Below are positions 25,795 through 34,419 of a stretch of 64,000 bases of DNA, piece after piece (position 1 is the stretch's first letter; each line of letters begins with the position of its first letter). The stretch covers positions 34,213-98,212 of the forward strand of contig JBEKMJ010000017.1 in NCBI GenBank assembly GCA_050008575.1, in the 5' to 3' direction. The position numbers were made by a program, and so were the translations under genes. The DNA comes from Bog-159 sp050008575 (GTDB taxonomy: Bacteria > Acidobacteriota > Terriglobia > Bryobacterales > Bryobacteraceae). The notes under the pieces are model-generated. The model did not search any database and was not told where the DNA came from. It saw nothing but the letters and a program-made list of their open reading frames with translations.

Positions 25795-27588
25795 TCACCG
25801 GTCCACGTTTCCGCCGTGGCCCATGCGGCCCAGAATTGCAACTGTTGCGCCCAGTGCGGCCACTGCCAGCACGGCAAACGAAACCTGTGCCGCGCCTTCG
25901 ATTCGAGGACCGTTCTGCGCCGGCAGTCTCATCAGAACGAAGTACAGCCACACATTCAGAAGTATCTGAGCGCCTCCCAGCGTCCACGCCACCCACGGCG
26001 CTACCGCCCAAAGCGCCAGGACGCCACCAATAAACGCCAGAATCATGGTGAGATACGTGCCTTGGTGAGTGTAAGTCGTACCCGGTCCAAACATCAGCAG
26101 CACCCAGATGGCATCCGTGCAGCCGATCAGCAGCCAGACTCGCGCCGCCGCGCTCCACTCCACTGTCCTCTTTCCTCGATTCAATCCGGCTGCCAGCGCC
26201 ACAACGCCCAGCCCCACAAATCCCAGCGCCGGCAGGAACTCAAAGAACATGAGGGCGCGCAACTGCTCCGCTAATGCGCCAGTCTGGCCGGAGCCCCTCA
26301 GCAGCTTGACCCAACGGCCCCAATATTCCAGGGAATATCCGTACAGATGCTCGAGATTCGCTGCTTTGTTGTGAAGTACGCCGGAGAATCCCAAGTCTCG
26401 ATATGCGCCAATCACGGCCGCGAAAAACGGCCGCGGGTCCGGCTTGCTTATTCCGGCAAGATGCATCTTCAGCAAGCGGTTTCCCGGCGGGTCCAGCACT
26501 TTCTGGTAGAGTATCCACGGGATCTGAATGGAAACCAGCGCCACGGTGAACACCCCTAGTGAGCGCCGAGTCAAGCCGCGCCTGCCTACCAGTATCACAA
26601 GTAACCCTAGGCCCAGGAGACCAAAAGCGCTACCGCCGTGGGCTAACAGCGCAAAGGCTCCGAGCGAGCCGGCCAGCCAGTACGCGCCGGTACCGGCCTT
26701 CACCCGGCCCTGCTCGATTTCGTGCCAGAAAGCGAACAGCGCCAACAGGAACGCCGCCGCCAAGAGCTTGGGCCAGACAAAAAATGTGTTGTTGAAAACG
26801 AAACCCGAGAACAGCGCGACCCCTAATGCCATCGCGGCCGCGCGCCTGTCTACCTGAAAGCTTTGCAGGACACTCCAGGCTCCCATTACCCACAGGCTCT
26901 GCAGAATCGCGCAAAGCACCGTGTAGCCCAAAGCCTTGCCGCGCATGAACGCATATTGCGAAAGGACTATCCCAGCCTGCAGCGGGGGGCGGTCGCTCGA
27001 CAACCAGTCTCCGGTCAGGGGGCGGGGGACACGGCCTTCCCGAAGACTCTCCGCAAAGAGAAAAGGAATCCGGTTATCCATCGGCAGTTGGTGGGAGAAG
27101 CGCCGCGCCGGCGTATCCAGCGGATTGGAGACGCCCTCATAAAGAAAGCCCGTAGATAATACCAGCAGGGCTGCGGCGCCGGTGAGTAACGCCGGAGGGA
27201 TGAGACGGCCTAGAGCTTTTCTTCCGCCGGCGTCCAGTTTTCGAAATTGAGCGTAGAACACGATGGCGGCTGCGATGGCTAAATCGGCTACAAAGTTCGC
27301 GCCCAGATCGGGCCATAGGAGATAGACCCAGAACGCCAGATATCCCGCCGCAGCCACGGCGGCAAGCGCAATACCGGCCAGCGCGACGGAATTGCGAACA
27401 CCCTTTGCGGCTGCCAAGGCGCACGCCGCCATGGCGGGCAGCGCCAGTAGAGCGAAGTGGACGATGGCCGTGACCAGCAGCAAAAGTGCGTCGCGTGTTC
27501 CCCAATCCGCCGCTGACTCCGCGAACTGTGCCTGCGGCTGGGAGAAATGCGCGGCCAGCGGCGCTGCAGTCACGGCGAACAATAGCAT
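25795..27588 (-). CDS. polytopic membrane protein, GT-C glycosyltransferase-like
   Basis: 597 aa with about 12-14 hydrophobic segments. ATG 27588 is the first plausible start; further upstream the frame runs into hairpin repeats. The loop SHQLPMDNRIPFLFAESLREG followed by DWLSSDRPPLQ recalls the first extracytoplasmic loop of GT-C/PMT-like enzymes (conserved acidic residues after the first helices), but no known family is firmly recognised. It could add sugars to lipids or proteins using polyprenyl-phosphate donors. Two other large membrane proteins here (29419-30822 and 54244-56250) share a similar look. Confidence 0.7.
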   Translation of the reverse strand: MLLFAVTAAPLAAHFSQPQAQFAESAADWGTRDALLLLVTAIVHFALLALPAMAACALAAAKGVRNSVALAGIALAAVAAAGYLAFWVYLLWPDLGANFVADLAIAAAIVFYAQFRKLDAGGRKALGRLIPPALLTGAAALLVLSTGFLYEGVSNPLDTPARRFSHQLPMDNRIPFLFAESLREGRVPRPLTGDWLSSDRPPLQAGIVLSQYAFMRGKALGYTVLCAILQSLWVMGAWSVLQSFQVDRRAAAMALGVALFSGFVFNNTFFVWPKLLAAAFLLALFAFWHEIEQGRVKAGTGAYWLAGSLGAFALLAHGGSAFGLLGLGLLVILVGRRGLTRRSLGVFTVALVSIQIPWILYQKVLDPPGNRLLKMHLAGISKPDPRPFFAAVIGAYRDLGFSGVLHNKAANLEHLYGYSLEYWGRWVKLLRGSGQTGALAEQLRALMFFEFLPALGFVGLGVVALAAGLNRGKRTVEWSAAARVWLLIGCTDAIWVLLMFGPGTTYTHQGTYLTMILAFIGGVLALWAVAPWVAWTLGGAQILLNVWLYFVLMRLPAQNGPRIEGAAQVSFAVLAVAALGATVAILGRMGHGGNVDR

Positions 27589-27602
27589 TATTGAGGTAAT
27601 CA

Positions 27603-27781
27603 AGTGGGGCAGGCGTCTACGCCTGCGGCGGGTCTCCAGACCCGCTCCTGGTGGGACAGGCTTTAGCCTGTTGTGGACAGGCTTTAGCCTGTTGTGGACA
27701 GGCTTTAGCCTGTTGTGGGCGAGCTTCGCTCGCCGAAGGGCGGGCCTGCGAGGCCCGCGCAGGCTGCGAGCCTGCCCCACC
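27603..27781. repeat. hairpin repeat cluster with a 21-bp tandem triplication
   Basis: Starts with family B hairpins, then three copies of ACAGGCTTTAGCCTG at 27656, 27677 and 27698 (period 21). Then GGCGAGCttCGCTCGCC, GCGGGCCTgcgAGGCCCGC and GCAGGCTgcgAGCCTGC follow, ending CCCCAC. It lies between two minus-strand genes. Confidence 0.93.
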
Positions 27782-27794
27782 AGGTCTGCGCCAC

Positions 27795-28088
27795 TCACTG
27801 GCTCCCCGTATTCACTTGCTGCTTCGTGTGCCGCCTAAGGTACCAGCACGGCGAATCGCCTCCATGCGGGAAAAGCGAATTTACGCATTCCTGCGGCGCT
27901 GGCGGGTCGAACGCATATTGCGTCTTGCCGTCTTTCATCGGGATGATCCACGTCCGCTGCACGATCACACTGCCGAATTGCGCCCGGTTATTCGGAATCC
28001 GGTAACGCAGCGAAACAGAATCGCACACGTAGACCAGCGCGCCCGCCAGCAGGACGCAAAGCACCGCGATAGTCAGTATCCGTTTCAA
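27795..28088 (-). CDS. conserved hypothetical secreted or membrane-anchored protein
   Basis: 97 aa. The start TTG 28088 overlaps the stop of the upstream DUF5009 gene, so the two are coupled. The N-terminus ILTIAVLCVLLAGALVYV is a signal peptide or single anchor. The remainder has SVSLRYRIP, FGSVIVQRTWIIP and CVNSLFPHGGDSPCWYLRRH, including two cysteines that could pair outside the cytoplasm. I recognise this small family as recurrent in acidobacteria, without a known function. No other start codon with a ribosome site is visible. Confidence 0.7.
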   Translation of the reverse strand: MKRILTIAVLCVLLAGALVYVCDSVSLRYRIPNNRAQFGSVIVQRTWIIPMKDGKTQYAFDPPAPQECVNSLFPHGGDSPCWYLRRHTKQQVNTGSQ

Positions 28089-29308
28089 ATTCTAAGAAAC
28101 AGCTTGCGCCGGTACATCCAGTATAGGATGAGCCAGTAGGTGGCGAGCACCGCGCAACCCAGCAGGAACGGCTCCAGTCCCGGACCGAAGACGCGGAACG
28201 CATTTGGGCCCAAGTGAATCCGCAACGAACTGAAGGTAAAACGCTCGAACAAGTGCGCGATCAGGTAAGCTGCAATGGAGTTCATCCCGATGACCACCAG
28301 TGGGAAGGCCCACTTGCGGTAGCCCTTCACGTCGATCACCCAACTGAAGGCCGCCGTCAGCAGGAAACAAATGCCCCCGCTGAATAGCGTCCAACTCGGG
28401 GTCCAGATACGCTTCACGATCGGGCAGATGCCGGTGAAGTGCAACAGCAGGCCCGCGGCGACCCCCCACGCCCCGGCCGTCAAGAGCTGCCGCATGGGAA
28501 TGCGCGGCGAACTGGTCCGCAACCAGCGTCCGGCCACCAGTCCCAGGATCATGGTGCCCAGAGTGGGAATGAAGCTCAGCGTCAGGTATCCGCCATCGTT
28601 GTAGACGAATGGGTGCGACCGCGGAAAGAGATTCAAAAACCACTGGTCGAATGCGTTGCCCAGATTCGCGTTCTTGTTCCAGTGCGCCGCGAATCCGTTG
28701 TAGAAATGCGGCCAGTTGGCCGGCACCCCCACGGATTGCCAATTGAATCCGGGGCCAGGCACCGGGTAGAGCGCCCAAGCCAGCCAGTAGCCGACCAGGA
28801 TTACTGCCAGCGCGTTAGCAACGAATTTCGGCTTGCGGAAGCCCAACAGGAACAGGAATGGATATCCCAGCCCGATCTGCGTGAGGGTGTCTTCAAACGT
28901 GAAGTAGGTGCGCGAACTGTACATCGACCGCAGAAAAATGCCCAGCGCGATCAGCAGAAACGAACGCCAGATGGCGTGTGCCCACATCTTGCCGAATGTG
29001 CCGCCTTTGGCCAACCGGCTGCCGATGGAGTAAGGCAGCGCCACGCCGACCAGGAACGAAAACGAGGGTTGAATGATATCGTGCAGCGAGCAGCCCGCCC
29101 ACTCCACGTGCGTCTGGTTGTATCCCAGAAACCCCCAGAACCAGTTGCCGGGGAAAGCGTGCGCCACGCGCGCCAGTTCCAGGACTTCGGCCATCATCAG
29201 CAGCATCACCCAGCCGCGATAGGCGTCCACCGCGATGTTGCGGGCGACCGGTTGCGGGGTGCGGACGGAGTCCTGCGCCTGACCGGCAGGATTGAGAGTT
29301 GCTTGCAA
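28085..29308 (-). CDS. DUF5009 / heparan-alpha-glucosaminide N-acetyltransferase-like membrane protein
   Basis: 407 aa with about 10-11 membrane segments. The N-terminal signature is RNIAVDAYRGWVMLLMMAEVLEL, followed by GCSLHDIIQPSFSFLVGVALPYS, where the His-Asp pair in a loop is typical of HGSNAT-like and acyltransferase-3-like proteins. Known relatives transfer acetyl groups from acetyl-CoA across a membrane onto sugars. I prefer the TTG at 29308 because GGAGGTG lies five bases upstream, while the earlier in-frame TTG lies inside that ribosome site. The small secreted protein at 27795 is coupled to it. Confidence 0.85.
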   Translation of the reverse strand: MQATLNPAGQAQDSVRTPQPVARNIAVDAYRGWVMLLMMAEVLELARVAHAFPGNWFWGFLGYNQTHVEWAGCSLHDIIQPSFSFLVGVALPYSIGSRLAKGGTFGKMWAHAIWRSFLLIALGIFLRSMYSSRTYFTFEDTLTQIGLGYPFLFLLGFRKPKFVANALAVILVGYWLAWALYPVPGPGFNWQSVGVPANWPHFYNGFAAHWNKNANLGNAFDQWFLNLFPRSHPFVYNDGGYLTLSFIPTLGTMILGLVAGRWLRTSSPRIPMRQLLTAGAWGVAAGLLLHFTGICPIVKRIWTPSWTLFSGGICFLLTAAFSWVIDVKGYRKWAFPLVVIGMNSIAAYLIAHLFERFTFSSLRIHLGPNAFRVFGPGLEPFLLGCAVLATYWLILYWMYRRKLFLRI

Positions 29309-29374
29309 AGCGTCACCTCCCAAGGAGATTCAGATTAGACCTTAGCACAACCATATCGCGGATCGGTTTGCCTA

Positions 29375-29430
29375 CCGGGCCGCGACCTACCGAGCCGCGA
29401 CCTACCGAGCCGCGACCGTCAGGGAGCGGT
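29375..29430. repeat. family F repeat with two 15-bp tandem units
   Basis: Two 15-bp units (CCGRGCCGCGACCTA, at 29375 and 29390) precede the core CCGAGCCGCGACCGTCAGGG followed by AGCGGT (29405-29430). The core carries the TGA stop (complement 29419-29421) of the membrane-protein gene. The ileS insertion has the same two-units-plus-core design. Confidence 0.88.
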
Positions 29431-30822
29431 GGCCTTCAGCCGGAAAACCTGCGCCGCGACCACGAGTATGCAGGCGTCCAGCAGCAGATGGAACAAGTAG
29501 AGGTGCCGCACCAGATCGAACGCATCGCCGAACACGGCGGTACACAGCGCGGCGAGACAGCCCACGGGAAGCATCGCCAGCCACTCCACCCGCTTCCGGC
29601 TAACCGCGTCCCGTGCGCGAACCCACAACCATACAGAGATCATCGGCCACGCGGCCAGCGCGAATACGATCCATTTGCCGCAATGCGCCAGCACACGTTC
29701 GTGGAAGGCGCTCCAAAGGCCGAACGCATGGCTGAGCGTCCTCGGCGGCAGATCCGCGGAGGGCTCGAAATTCCCATACCCTTCCAGCCGCAGTGACATC
29801 GCCTGGGGCAGCACGGTGTGCAAATGCCGCCACAACCGGGCCGGCCGCAGCAAATAAAACCGCAGGACCGTGAACGTCGTGACCCGCTGTTCCAGCACTC
29901 CCGAAAAAGCGAGTTCCGGGAAGGCGGTCTTGGGACTCCACGCACCGGTTCCGGAATACTGCGCCAGCCGCGGATCGAGCCCGAGCGCCCGCAGATCCGC
30001 ACGCGGGTCCTTCGATTCCGGAAGCACGGCCGCAAAAACCATGTTATAAGCCACGGGCATGCGCCAGGCGGCGGGCATGGCGGCCACATCCCACACGGCG
30101 CATCCGAGAATCGCGCTGGCGCCCAAGACTGCCGCGGCCCGCGTCCGTTTCGTCCGCGCCCATATTGCCAGCCGCAACGCGAACAATCCCAGGATCAAGC
30201 CGATTGGCGCATTCTGAAACTTCGCAAACACCAGCAGGAACGACCACAGCGACCACCGCAGGACGCTGGCCCCGGATACCTCGCCGGCCCTCGCGATGGC
30301 GACGGATTCGCCCAGCAGCAGAAGAAGAAAGATGCCGGAAGCCGGCTCGTTGTACAGTGAGTTCCAAAAGACCACATAGCCGCCGTCGGTCAATACAACC
30401 AACGCGCCGATCCATAGCAGCGTCCGGCCAGGGATCTCCCGAGTCATCCACAGCAACCAGCCAAAAGCGGCGAGGAATGCCAGCGTATGCACGAAGCCCA
30501 CGACCGTGATATCCAGAGCGCCGTCCTTCGATACCAGCTTGTTCAGCGAGAGTGCGGCGCCCACGAATAAGTACTCGCTGTTCGGCTGTTCCCAGGCAGA
30601 GAGGCGATAGTGCGGATCGGCAACGTACTTCGGCTCGACAAAGGAATATTCCAGGCCGCCCTTGTGCCGCGGACCGTAGCCGAACCGGCCGATGGTGCGC
30701 AGGAAGTCGCCTTGATCGGCCAGCCCCACGATGGGAGGGATGAATAGCTGGTAAGCGAGAATCACGCCGGCGGCGGACATCACCGCGGCGAGCCATCTGG
30801 CATCGTGCCGGCGCGGTGTCAC
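29419..30822 (-). CDS. polytopic membrane protein of unknown function
   Basis: 467 aa with about 10 membrane helices; I do not recognise the family. After the first helix comes GLADQGDFLRTIGRFGYGP. That Asp-containing loop resembles the first periplasmic loop of GT-C glycosyltransferases, so a polyprenyl-phosphate-linked sugar transferase is possible. GTG 30822 overlaps the stop of the upstream GH5 gene (GTGA), suggesting translational coupling. The final codons, ending ATAP, and the stop lie inside a family F repeat, so the original C-terminus may have been replaced. Confidence 0.72.
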   Translation of the reverse strand: MTPRRHDARWLAAVMSAAGVILAYQLFIPPIVGLADQGDFLRTIGRFGYGPRHKGGLEYSFVEPKYVADPHYRLSAWEQPNSEYLFVGAALSLNKLVSKDGALDITVVGFVHTLAFLAAFGWLLWMTREIPGRTLLWIGALVVLTDGGYVVFWNSLYNEPASGIFLLLLLGESVAIARAGEVSGASVLRWSLWSFLLVFAKFQNAPIGLILGLFALRLAIWARTKRTRAAAVLGASAILGCAVWDVAAMPAAWRMPVAYNMVFAAVLPESKDPRADLRALGLDPRLAQYSGTGAWSPKTAFPELAFSGVLEQRVTTFTVLRFYLLRPARLWRHLHTVLPQAMSLRLEGYGNFEPSADLPPRTLSHAFGLWSAFHERVLAHCGKWIVFALAAWPMISVWLWVRARDAVSRKRVEWLAMLPVGCLAALCTAVFGDAFDLVRHLYLFHLLLDACILVVAAQVFRLKATAP

Positions 30823-32624
30823 TGGAACGCGATCGTCACCGGGTTGGCCGTCGCGCTGTCAACAGTCACGTTCACCGTAACCTGGCCGGACCCCGCCAGC
30901 GAACCTGGCAGTTGCGCCACAATCTGATCCAGTCCCGCATATTGCCCCTGCGCGCCCGAAAACGACACCGTCGTCGGCGTCGTGCCAATCGTCACGTTGG
31001 TCCCGCTCGCGCCGGATGCCGCGTCGAATCCGGTGCCATAGAGCAGCAGATAAAGGCTGTCGCCATCGAACGCGATCGGAGCCGCCACGAACTGGCCGCT
31101 TCCGGCGTCGTAGGTGAACACATCCTCGTAGTCGTATGTGCCGTCGGGGTGCACGCGCTGTATCTGCGCCGCCGGCACGCCCTGCCCCGTGGAATTCGCG
31201 GTGAAAATGGTGGGCGCGATGGATGCGACCTCCAGCACTCCCGTGGCGACGGTGGTCGCGCCGTTTAAAACCGCTACGTTCACCAGTCCCGCCGCCACGC
31301 CGGAGGATGGCACCTGGTAATTGATCTGCCCCGGCGAGACGTATAGAAGCGGTGCGAGCGACACATTCCCGCTGCTGTCGGTCAACTGCACCTGCGCGCC
31401 TTCGAGCGTCGTTTGCAGCGGCAGTTGCGTGGCCGCGCCCGTGCCCGCCGCCAGTACGCCGCCAGTCCCGGCGTAACCGGCCGCCAGTTCGCCCGGCGCG
31501 CTCGCCCACCCGTAAGAAGCGGCCGCCGATGCCGTCCGGAACGATTGCGGCGGCAAGTGCCCCAGCAGCGTCGGCAACTGCTCCGCGTCGGTCGTGAAAT
31601 TAGCGGAAGGCTCCACCGAGAGGAAACTGCAAGAGCAAGTGGGCACGGTCGCCCATAACTCGCCCGCCGCCCAATAGGTGCCCGGCATGCCCGCTTCGTC
31701 CAGCGCGTGCAGGAAGTTGTCCAGCACCGTCAGCCATCGCGCATCGGTGTTCGGGATGCCGAACTCGCCCAGATAGCAGGGGACTTTATTGGTCGTACAC
31801 CAGCTCACGAACGGTAACAGCCGTGTGACTCCCACCTCGGCCAGTTGCGCATTTGCCGCCAGTTCCTGGTCGTATGTCTCCGCGTAAGTGCCGCTGAAAT
31901 CGGAGTCGAAATACTCGTGGGCTTCATAGTAGTAGTTGTTAGCGGGGTCGTCGATAAACGGCGTGTTGCCGTTATAACTGGCCCAATAAGTGGCGTTGCT
32001 CCACCCGTCCCCCGGAATCATGATCGTTTTGGTATCGCCATTATTGCGAATCGCGGTAACGGCCGCCTGCGCGATCTGCGCCCAACTCGCTACCCCCATA
32101 TCGTGCGGTTCGTTTGTCAGATCGTACGCCACCACCGTGGTGTCGTCCTTGAACACGGTGGACATCTGGGTCCAAAAATTTACGAAATCGGCCGTCGTGA
32201 TAGTGACCGGACTGCCCGGGCAGGGATTGTCGATAATGCAGGCATCGCTGTCGTAATTGGCAACCTGGCTCTCAAGAGTGGCATATCGCGCTTCGTTGTG
32301 CGGAACGATGCTGACCTGCGCGCCGGCAGCTTGGGCGTAAGCCACGTCCTGCTGCAGGTAACCAAGTTGAGTAGGATCGAGGGGGCCGTTCAACGTGGGC
32401 TGCAGCCGCTCCCACTTCACCTGCAGGCGAATAAACGGCAGGGCGCGCGCCGCGAAGTAATTGAAGGTGGGCGCCGTGGCGTAAGTGTAATTGCCGACGC
32501 CGTAAGCCTCGCTGAGCGGGTCGCCCCACTCCGCCTGCGATACATTCACGCCGCGGAAGTATTGCCCCGCCGCCGTGCTTGTAACAGTTATGAACAGAGC
32601 CGCGATCGCGCTGGTGGTCCGCAT
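30819..32624 (-). CDS. secreted GH5-like glycoside hydrolase with C-terminal TIGR03437-like domain
   Basis: 601 aa. The signal peptide is MRTTSAIAALFITVTSTAAG. The GH5 barrel (about 21-380) shows the acid/base glutamate E172 in YDLTNEPHD and the nucleophile E287 in VPCYLGEFGIP, with YEAHEYFD between them. GH5 enzymes cleave cellulose, mannan or related beta-glycans. Residues of about 430-600 (LYVSPGQINYQVPSSGVAAG, then LYLLLYGTGFDAA) match the C-terminal domain TIGR03437, which is highly expanded in Solibacter; its function is unknown and it may be surface attachment. The downstream membrane protein overlaps its stop. ATG 32624 is chosen because it gives a clean signal peptide. Confidence 0.88.
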   Translation of the reverse strand: MRTTSAIAALFITVTSTAAGQYFRGVNVSQAEWGDPLSEAYGVGNYTYATAPTFNYFAARALPFIRLQVKWERLQPTLNGPLDPTQLGYLQQDVAYAQAAGAQVSIVPHNEARYATLESQVANYDSDACIIDNPCPGSPVTITTADFVNFWTQMSTVFKDDTTVVAYDLTNEPHDMGVASWAQIAQAAVTAIRNNGDTKTIMIPGDGWSNATYWASYNGNTPFIDDPANNYYYEAHEYFDSDFSGTYAETYDQELAANAQLAEVGVTRLLPFVSWCTTNKVPCYLGEFGIPNTDARWLTVLDNFLHALDEAGMPGTYWAAGELWATVPTCSCSFLSVEPSANFTTDAEQLPTLLGHLPPQSFRTASAAASYGWASAPGELAAGYAGTGGVLAAGTGAATQLPLQTTLEGAQVQLTDSSGNVSLAPLLYVSPGQINYQVPSSGVAAGLVNVAVLNGATTVATGVLEVASIAPTIFTANSTGQGVPAAQIQRVHPDGTYDYEDVFTYDAGSGQFVAAPIAFDGDSLYLLLYGTGFDAASGASGTNVTIGTTPTTVSFSGAQGQYAGLDQIVAQLPGSLAGSGQVTVNVTVDSATANPVTIAFQ

Positions 32625-32669
32625 GATGCGCAGTATATCAGGGCGCATCGCTCGCGGACACTCCCTGTC

Positions 32670-33659
32670 CTACGCCCGTATATGTGTCGCGATGTACCAA
32701 CGGTTTCCGCAGAAGTCCCGCACCCCTGCCAGGCGGTCGCCGTATGGCTGATCGGCGGGCTCGGACAGCGAGGCCGCGCCGGCCGCGATCGCCCGGTGGT
32801 ATACGGCGTCCGCATCCGGGACATACATATAAATTCCAGTCGGCATGGACGGCAAGACCATACCGGAGGAGTGCCGCCGCGAATCGCCCATCTCGATCAT
32901 CGAGTCGCCGATGCGCACCTTGGCGTGCAACACGTCTCCCTCGGGCGAGTCATAACGCACGAATTCCTCCGCGGCAAAAGCCGCCTTCAGAAAGTCGATC
33001 AGCTTCGGCGCGCCCTCCGGGTGCAGATAGACGGTCACATCGCGCAGACCCTCCGGCACGTACCTCGGCCCCAGGTGCGTGCTCAGAATCCAGTGGTTCC
33101 CGAACGGGTCTTTGACCGATGCGAACCGGTCTCCATGGTCTTCCAGAAGCCCGAACTGCACGCTGGCGCCGGCGGCGATGGCGCGCGCATAGACCTCGTC
33201 CACGTTCGGAACGTAATACTGGAACATCGTGGGAGTGGGCGTTCCGCGGAACGCGCTGCCCCCGCCGATCATCATCATCGAGTCGCCGATCCGCACTTCC
33301 GCATGGATGCCTCCGGCCGATCCGGTGTCTCGAAAGACCTCCTGCGCGCCGAACGCGCTCTTTACGAACTCGATTAATTCGCCAGCCTGCGGCACCGTCA
33401 CGTACGGCGTGATGGTGTGAAAGCCGGCGCGTATGGGGTTGACTGCAGTTGCGTGCATTAGCGCTCTCCTGTCTAATTCGCTTCTCAGATTCGCCTTGAA
33501 GCTTGGGCGCGGCAAATACAGCAGGTCGGCTGCCAAGTCCGCCAATGGCGCGAGTCGCCGGTCCTCTGTGGCCGCTCCGCCGCCGAGCCCCGCCGCAAGC
33601 GTCTCCGCGACCAGTCGATCCAGGCGGTCCGCCAGCGAGCTCTTAGCGTGCTTAGGCAT
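32670..33659 (-). CDS. tandem VOC (PhnB/glyoxalase-like) protein with anti-sigma-like N-terminal segment
   Basis: 329 aa. The first 75 residues (ADRLDRLVAETLAAGLGGG, then LADLAADLLYLPRPSFKANL) resemble the N-terminal part of acidobacterial regulators linked to ECF sigma factors. They are followed by VNPIRAGFHTITPYVTVP and two VOC domains (about 90-205 and 210-325; YVPNVDEVYARAIAAGA and YVPDADAVYHRAIAAGA). VOC domains bind metals and catalyse isomerisation, dioxygenation or drug sequestration. ATG 33659 lies within the 3' end of the ECF sigma gene (8-bp overlap), with GGGAGGG upstream. A role as regulatory partner of that sigma factor is inferred. Confidence 0.82.
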   Translation of the reverse strand: MPKHAKSSLADRLDRLVAETLAAGLGGGAATEDRRLAPLADLAADLLYLPRPSFKANLRSELDRRALMHATAVNPIRAGFHTITPYVTVPQAGELIEFVKSAFGAQEVFRDTGSAGGIHAEVRIGDSMMMIGGGSAFRGTPTPTMFQYYVPNVDEVYARAIAAGASVQFGLLEDHGDRFASVKDPFGNHWILSTHLGPRYVPEGLRDVTVYLHPEGAPKLIDFLKAAFAAEEFVRYDSPEGDVLHAKVRIGDSMIEMGDSRRHSSGMVLPSMPTGIYMYVPDADAVYHRAIAAGAASLSEPADQPYGDRLAGVRDFCGNRWYIATHIRA

Positions 33660-34188
33660 GCGCCCTCCCCGCCATTTCCCGCAGGCTCCGCAGCGCACGC
33701 CATTGAAGCTGTTTGATGGCGCCTTCGCTACGCTCCATTTCGCGCGCCATATCGGCGACGCTCAACTGCTCCACAAAACGCCCGACCACCACGCGCCGCT
33801 GATCCGCCGGCAAAGTGTCCACCAACTGGAAAAGTATGGCGCGCCGCTCGATATCGTCTTCGCTGGCCGGTTCGGGCAACGCGCGCTCCGGTTCGCCCGA
33901 TTCCCGCCGCATCGCATGCCATCGGTCGGCAATCTCGTTGGCCGCCATCCGCCGCAGCCAGGCGGCGAAAGCCACGCCGCGCCACTCGAATCGCGGCAGA
34001 TTGGCGAGCGCCTGCTGAAACACTTCCGCCGTTACGTCCTCGGCCTCCGCTCGGCTGCCCACACGACGCGCCACGTACGCGTACACCCGTTCAAAGTTAC
34101 GTTCGTAAAGCTCCGCGAAGCGGCCCGGATTGCGCTGGGCCGCTTCGATCAGAAGACGCTCTTCCTCGCTGGCCGGGTCGGCCTTCAA
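33652..34188 (-). CDS. ECF-family RNA polymerase sigma factor
   Basis: 178 aa. Sigma region 2 is seen in FAELYERNFERVYAYVARRVG followed by AEDVTAEVFQQALANLPRFEW. Region 4 is in LPADQRRVVVGRFVEQLSVA, then MERSEGAIKQLQWRALRSLRE, the usual helix-turn-helix. No extra C-terminal domain of the ECF41 or SnoaL kind is present. The likely start is TTG 34188, preceded by GGAG six bases upstream; no in-frame ATG is closer to the conserved start. It overlaps the downstream VOC gene, so the pair is probably one regulon-like unit. The upstream gap is filled by hairpin repeats. Confidence 0.9.
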   Translation of the reverse strand: MKADPASEEERLLIEAAQRNPGRFAELYERNFERVYAYVARRVGSRAEAEDVTAEVFQQALANLPRFEWRGVAFAAWLRRMAANEIADRWHAMRRESGEPERALPEPASEDDIERRAILFQLVDTLPADQRRVVVGRFVEQLSVADMAREMERSEGAIKQLQWRALRSLREMAGRAHA

Positions 34189-34239
34189 CGGTTGCTCCGC
34201 AAACTGCCCTCAAATAAGAGTAACCGCCGAGCACCCCAA

Positions 34240-34350
34240 AAAGTCACGCCGCGGGGCTTTACCCCCGCCGGGGCGCGCTTGCTCGCCGAAGAGCGGGCCT
34301 ACGAGGCCCGCGCAGGCTGCGAGCCTGCCCCACGGCGGCGGACGGAATGT
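34240..34350. repeat. hairpin repeat cluster (families A, D and E)
   Basis: GCGGGGC..., GCTCGCCgaagAGCGGGC, GCGGGCCTacgAGGCCCGC and GCAGGCTgcgAGCCTGC followed by CCCCACGG. The next bases (GGCGGCGGACGGAATGTCG) resemble the tail of the 94-bp composite element at 4069 and 46423. Confidence 0.85.
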
Positions 34351-34419
34351 CGAAACGCAGACGGGTTCTTCAGGACCCGCTGTCGGCGTAATGAGATCAG
34401 CCCTGGTTAGACACCCGCG

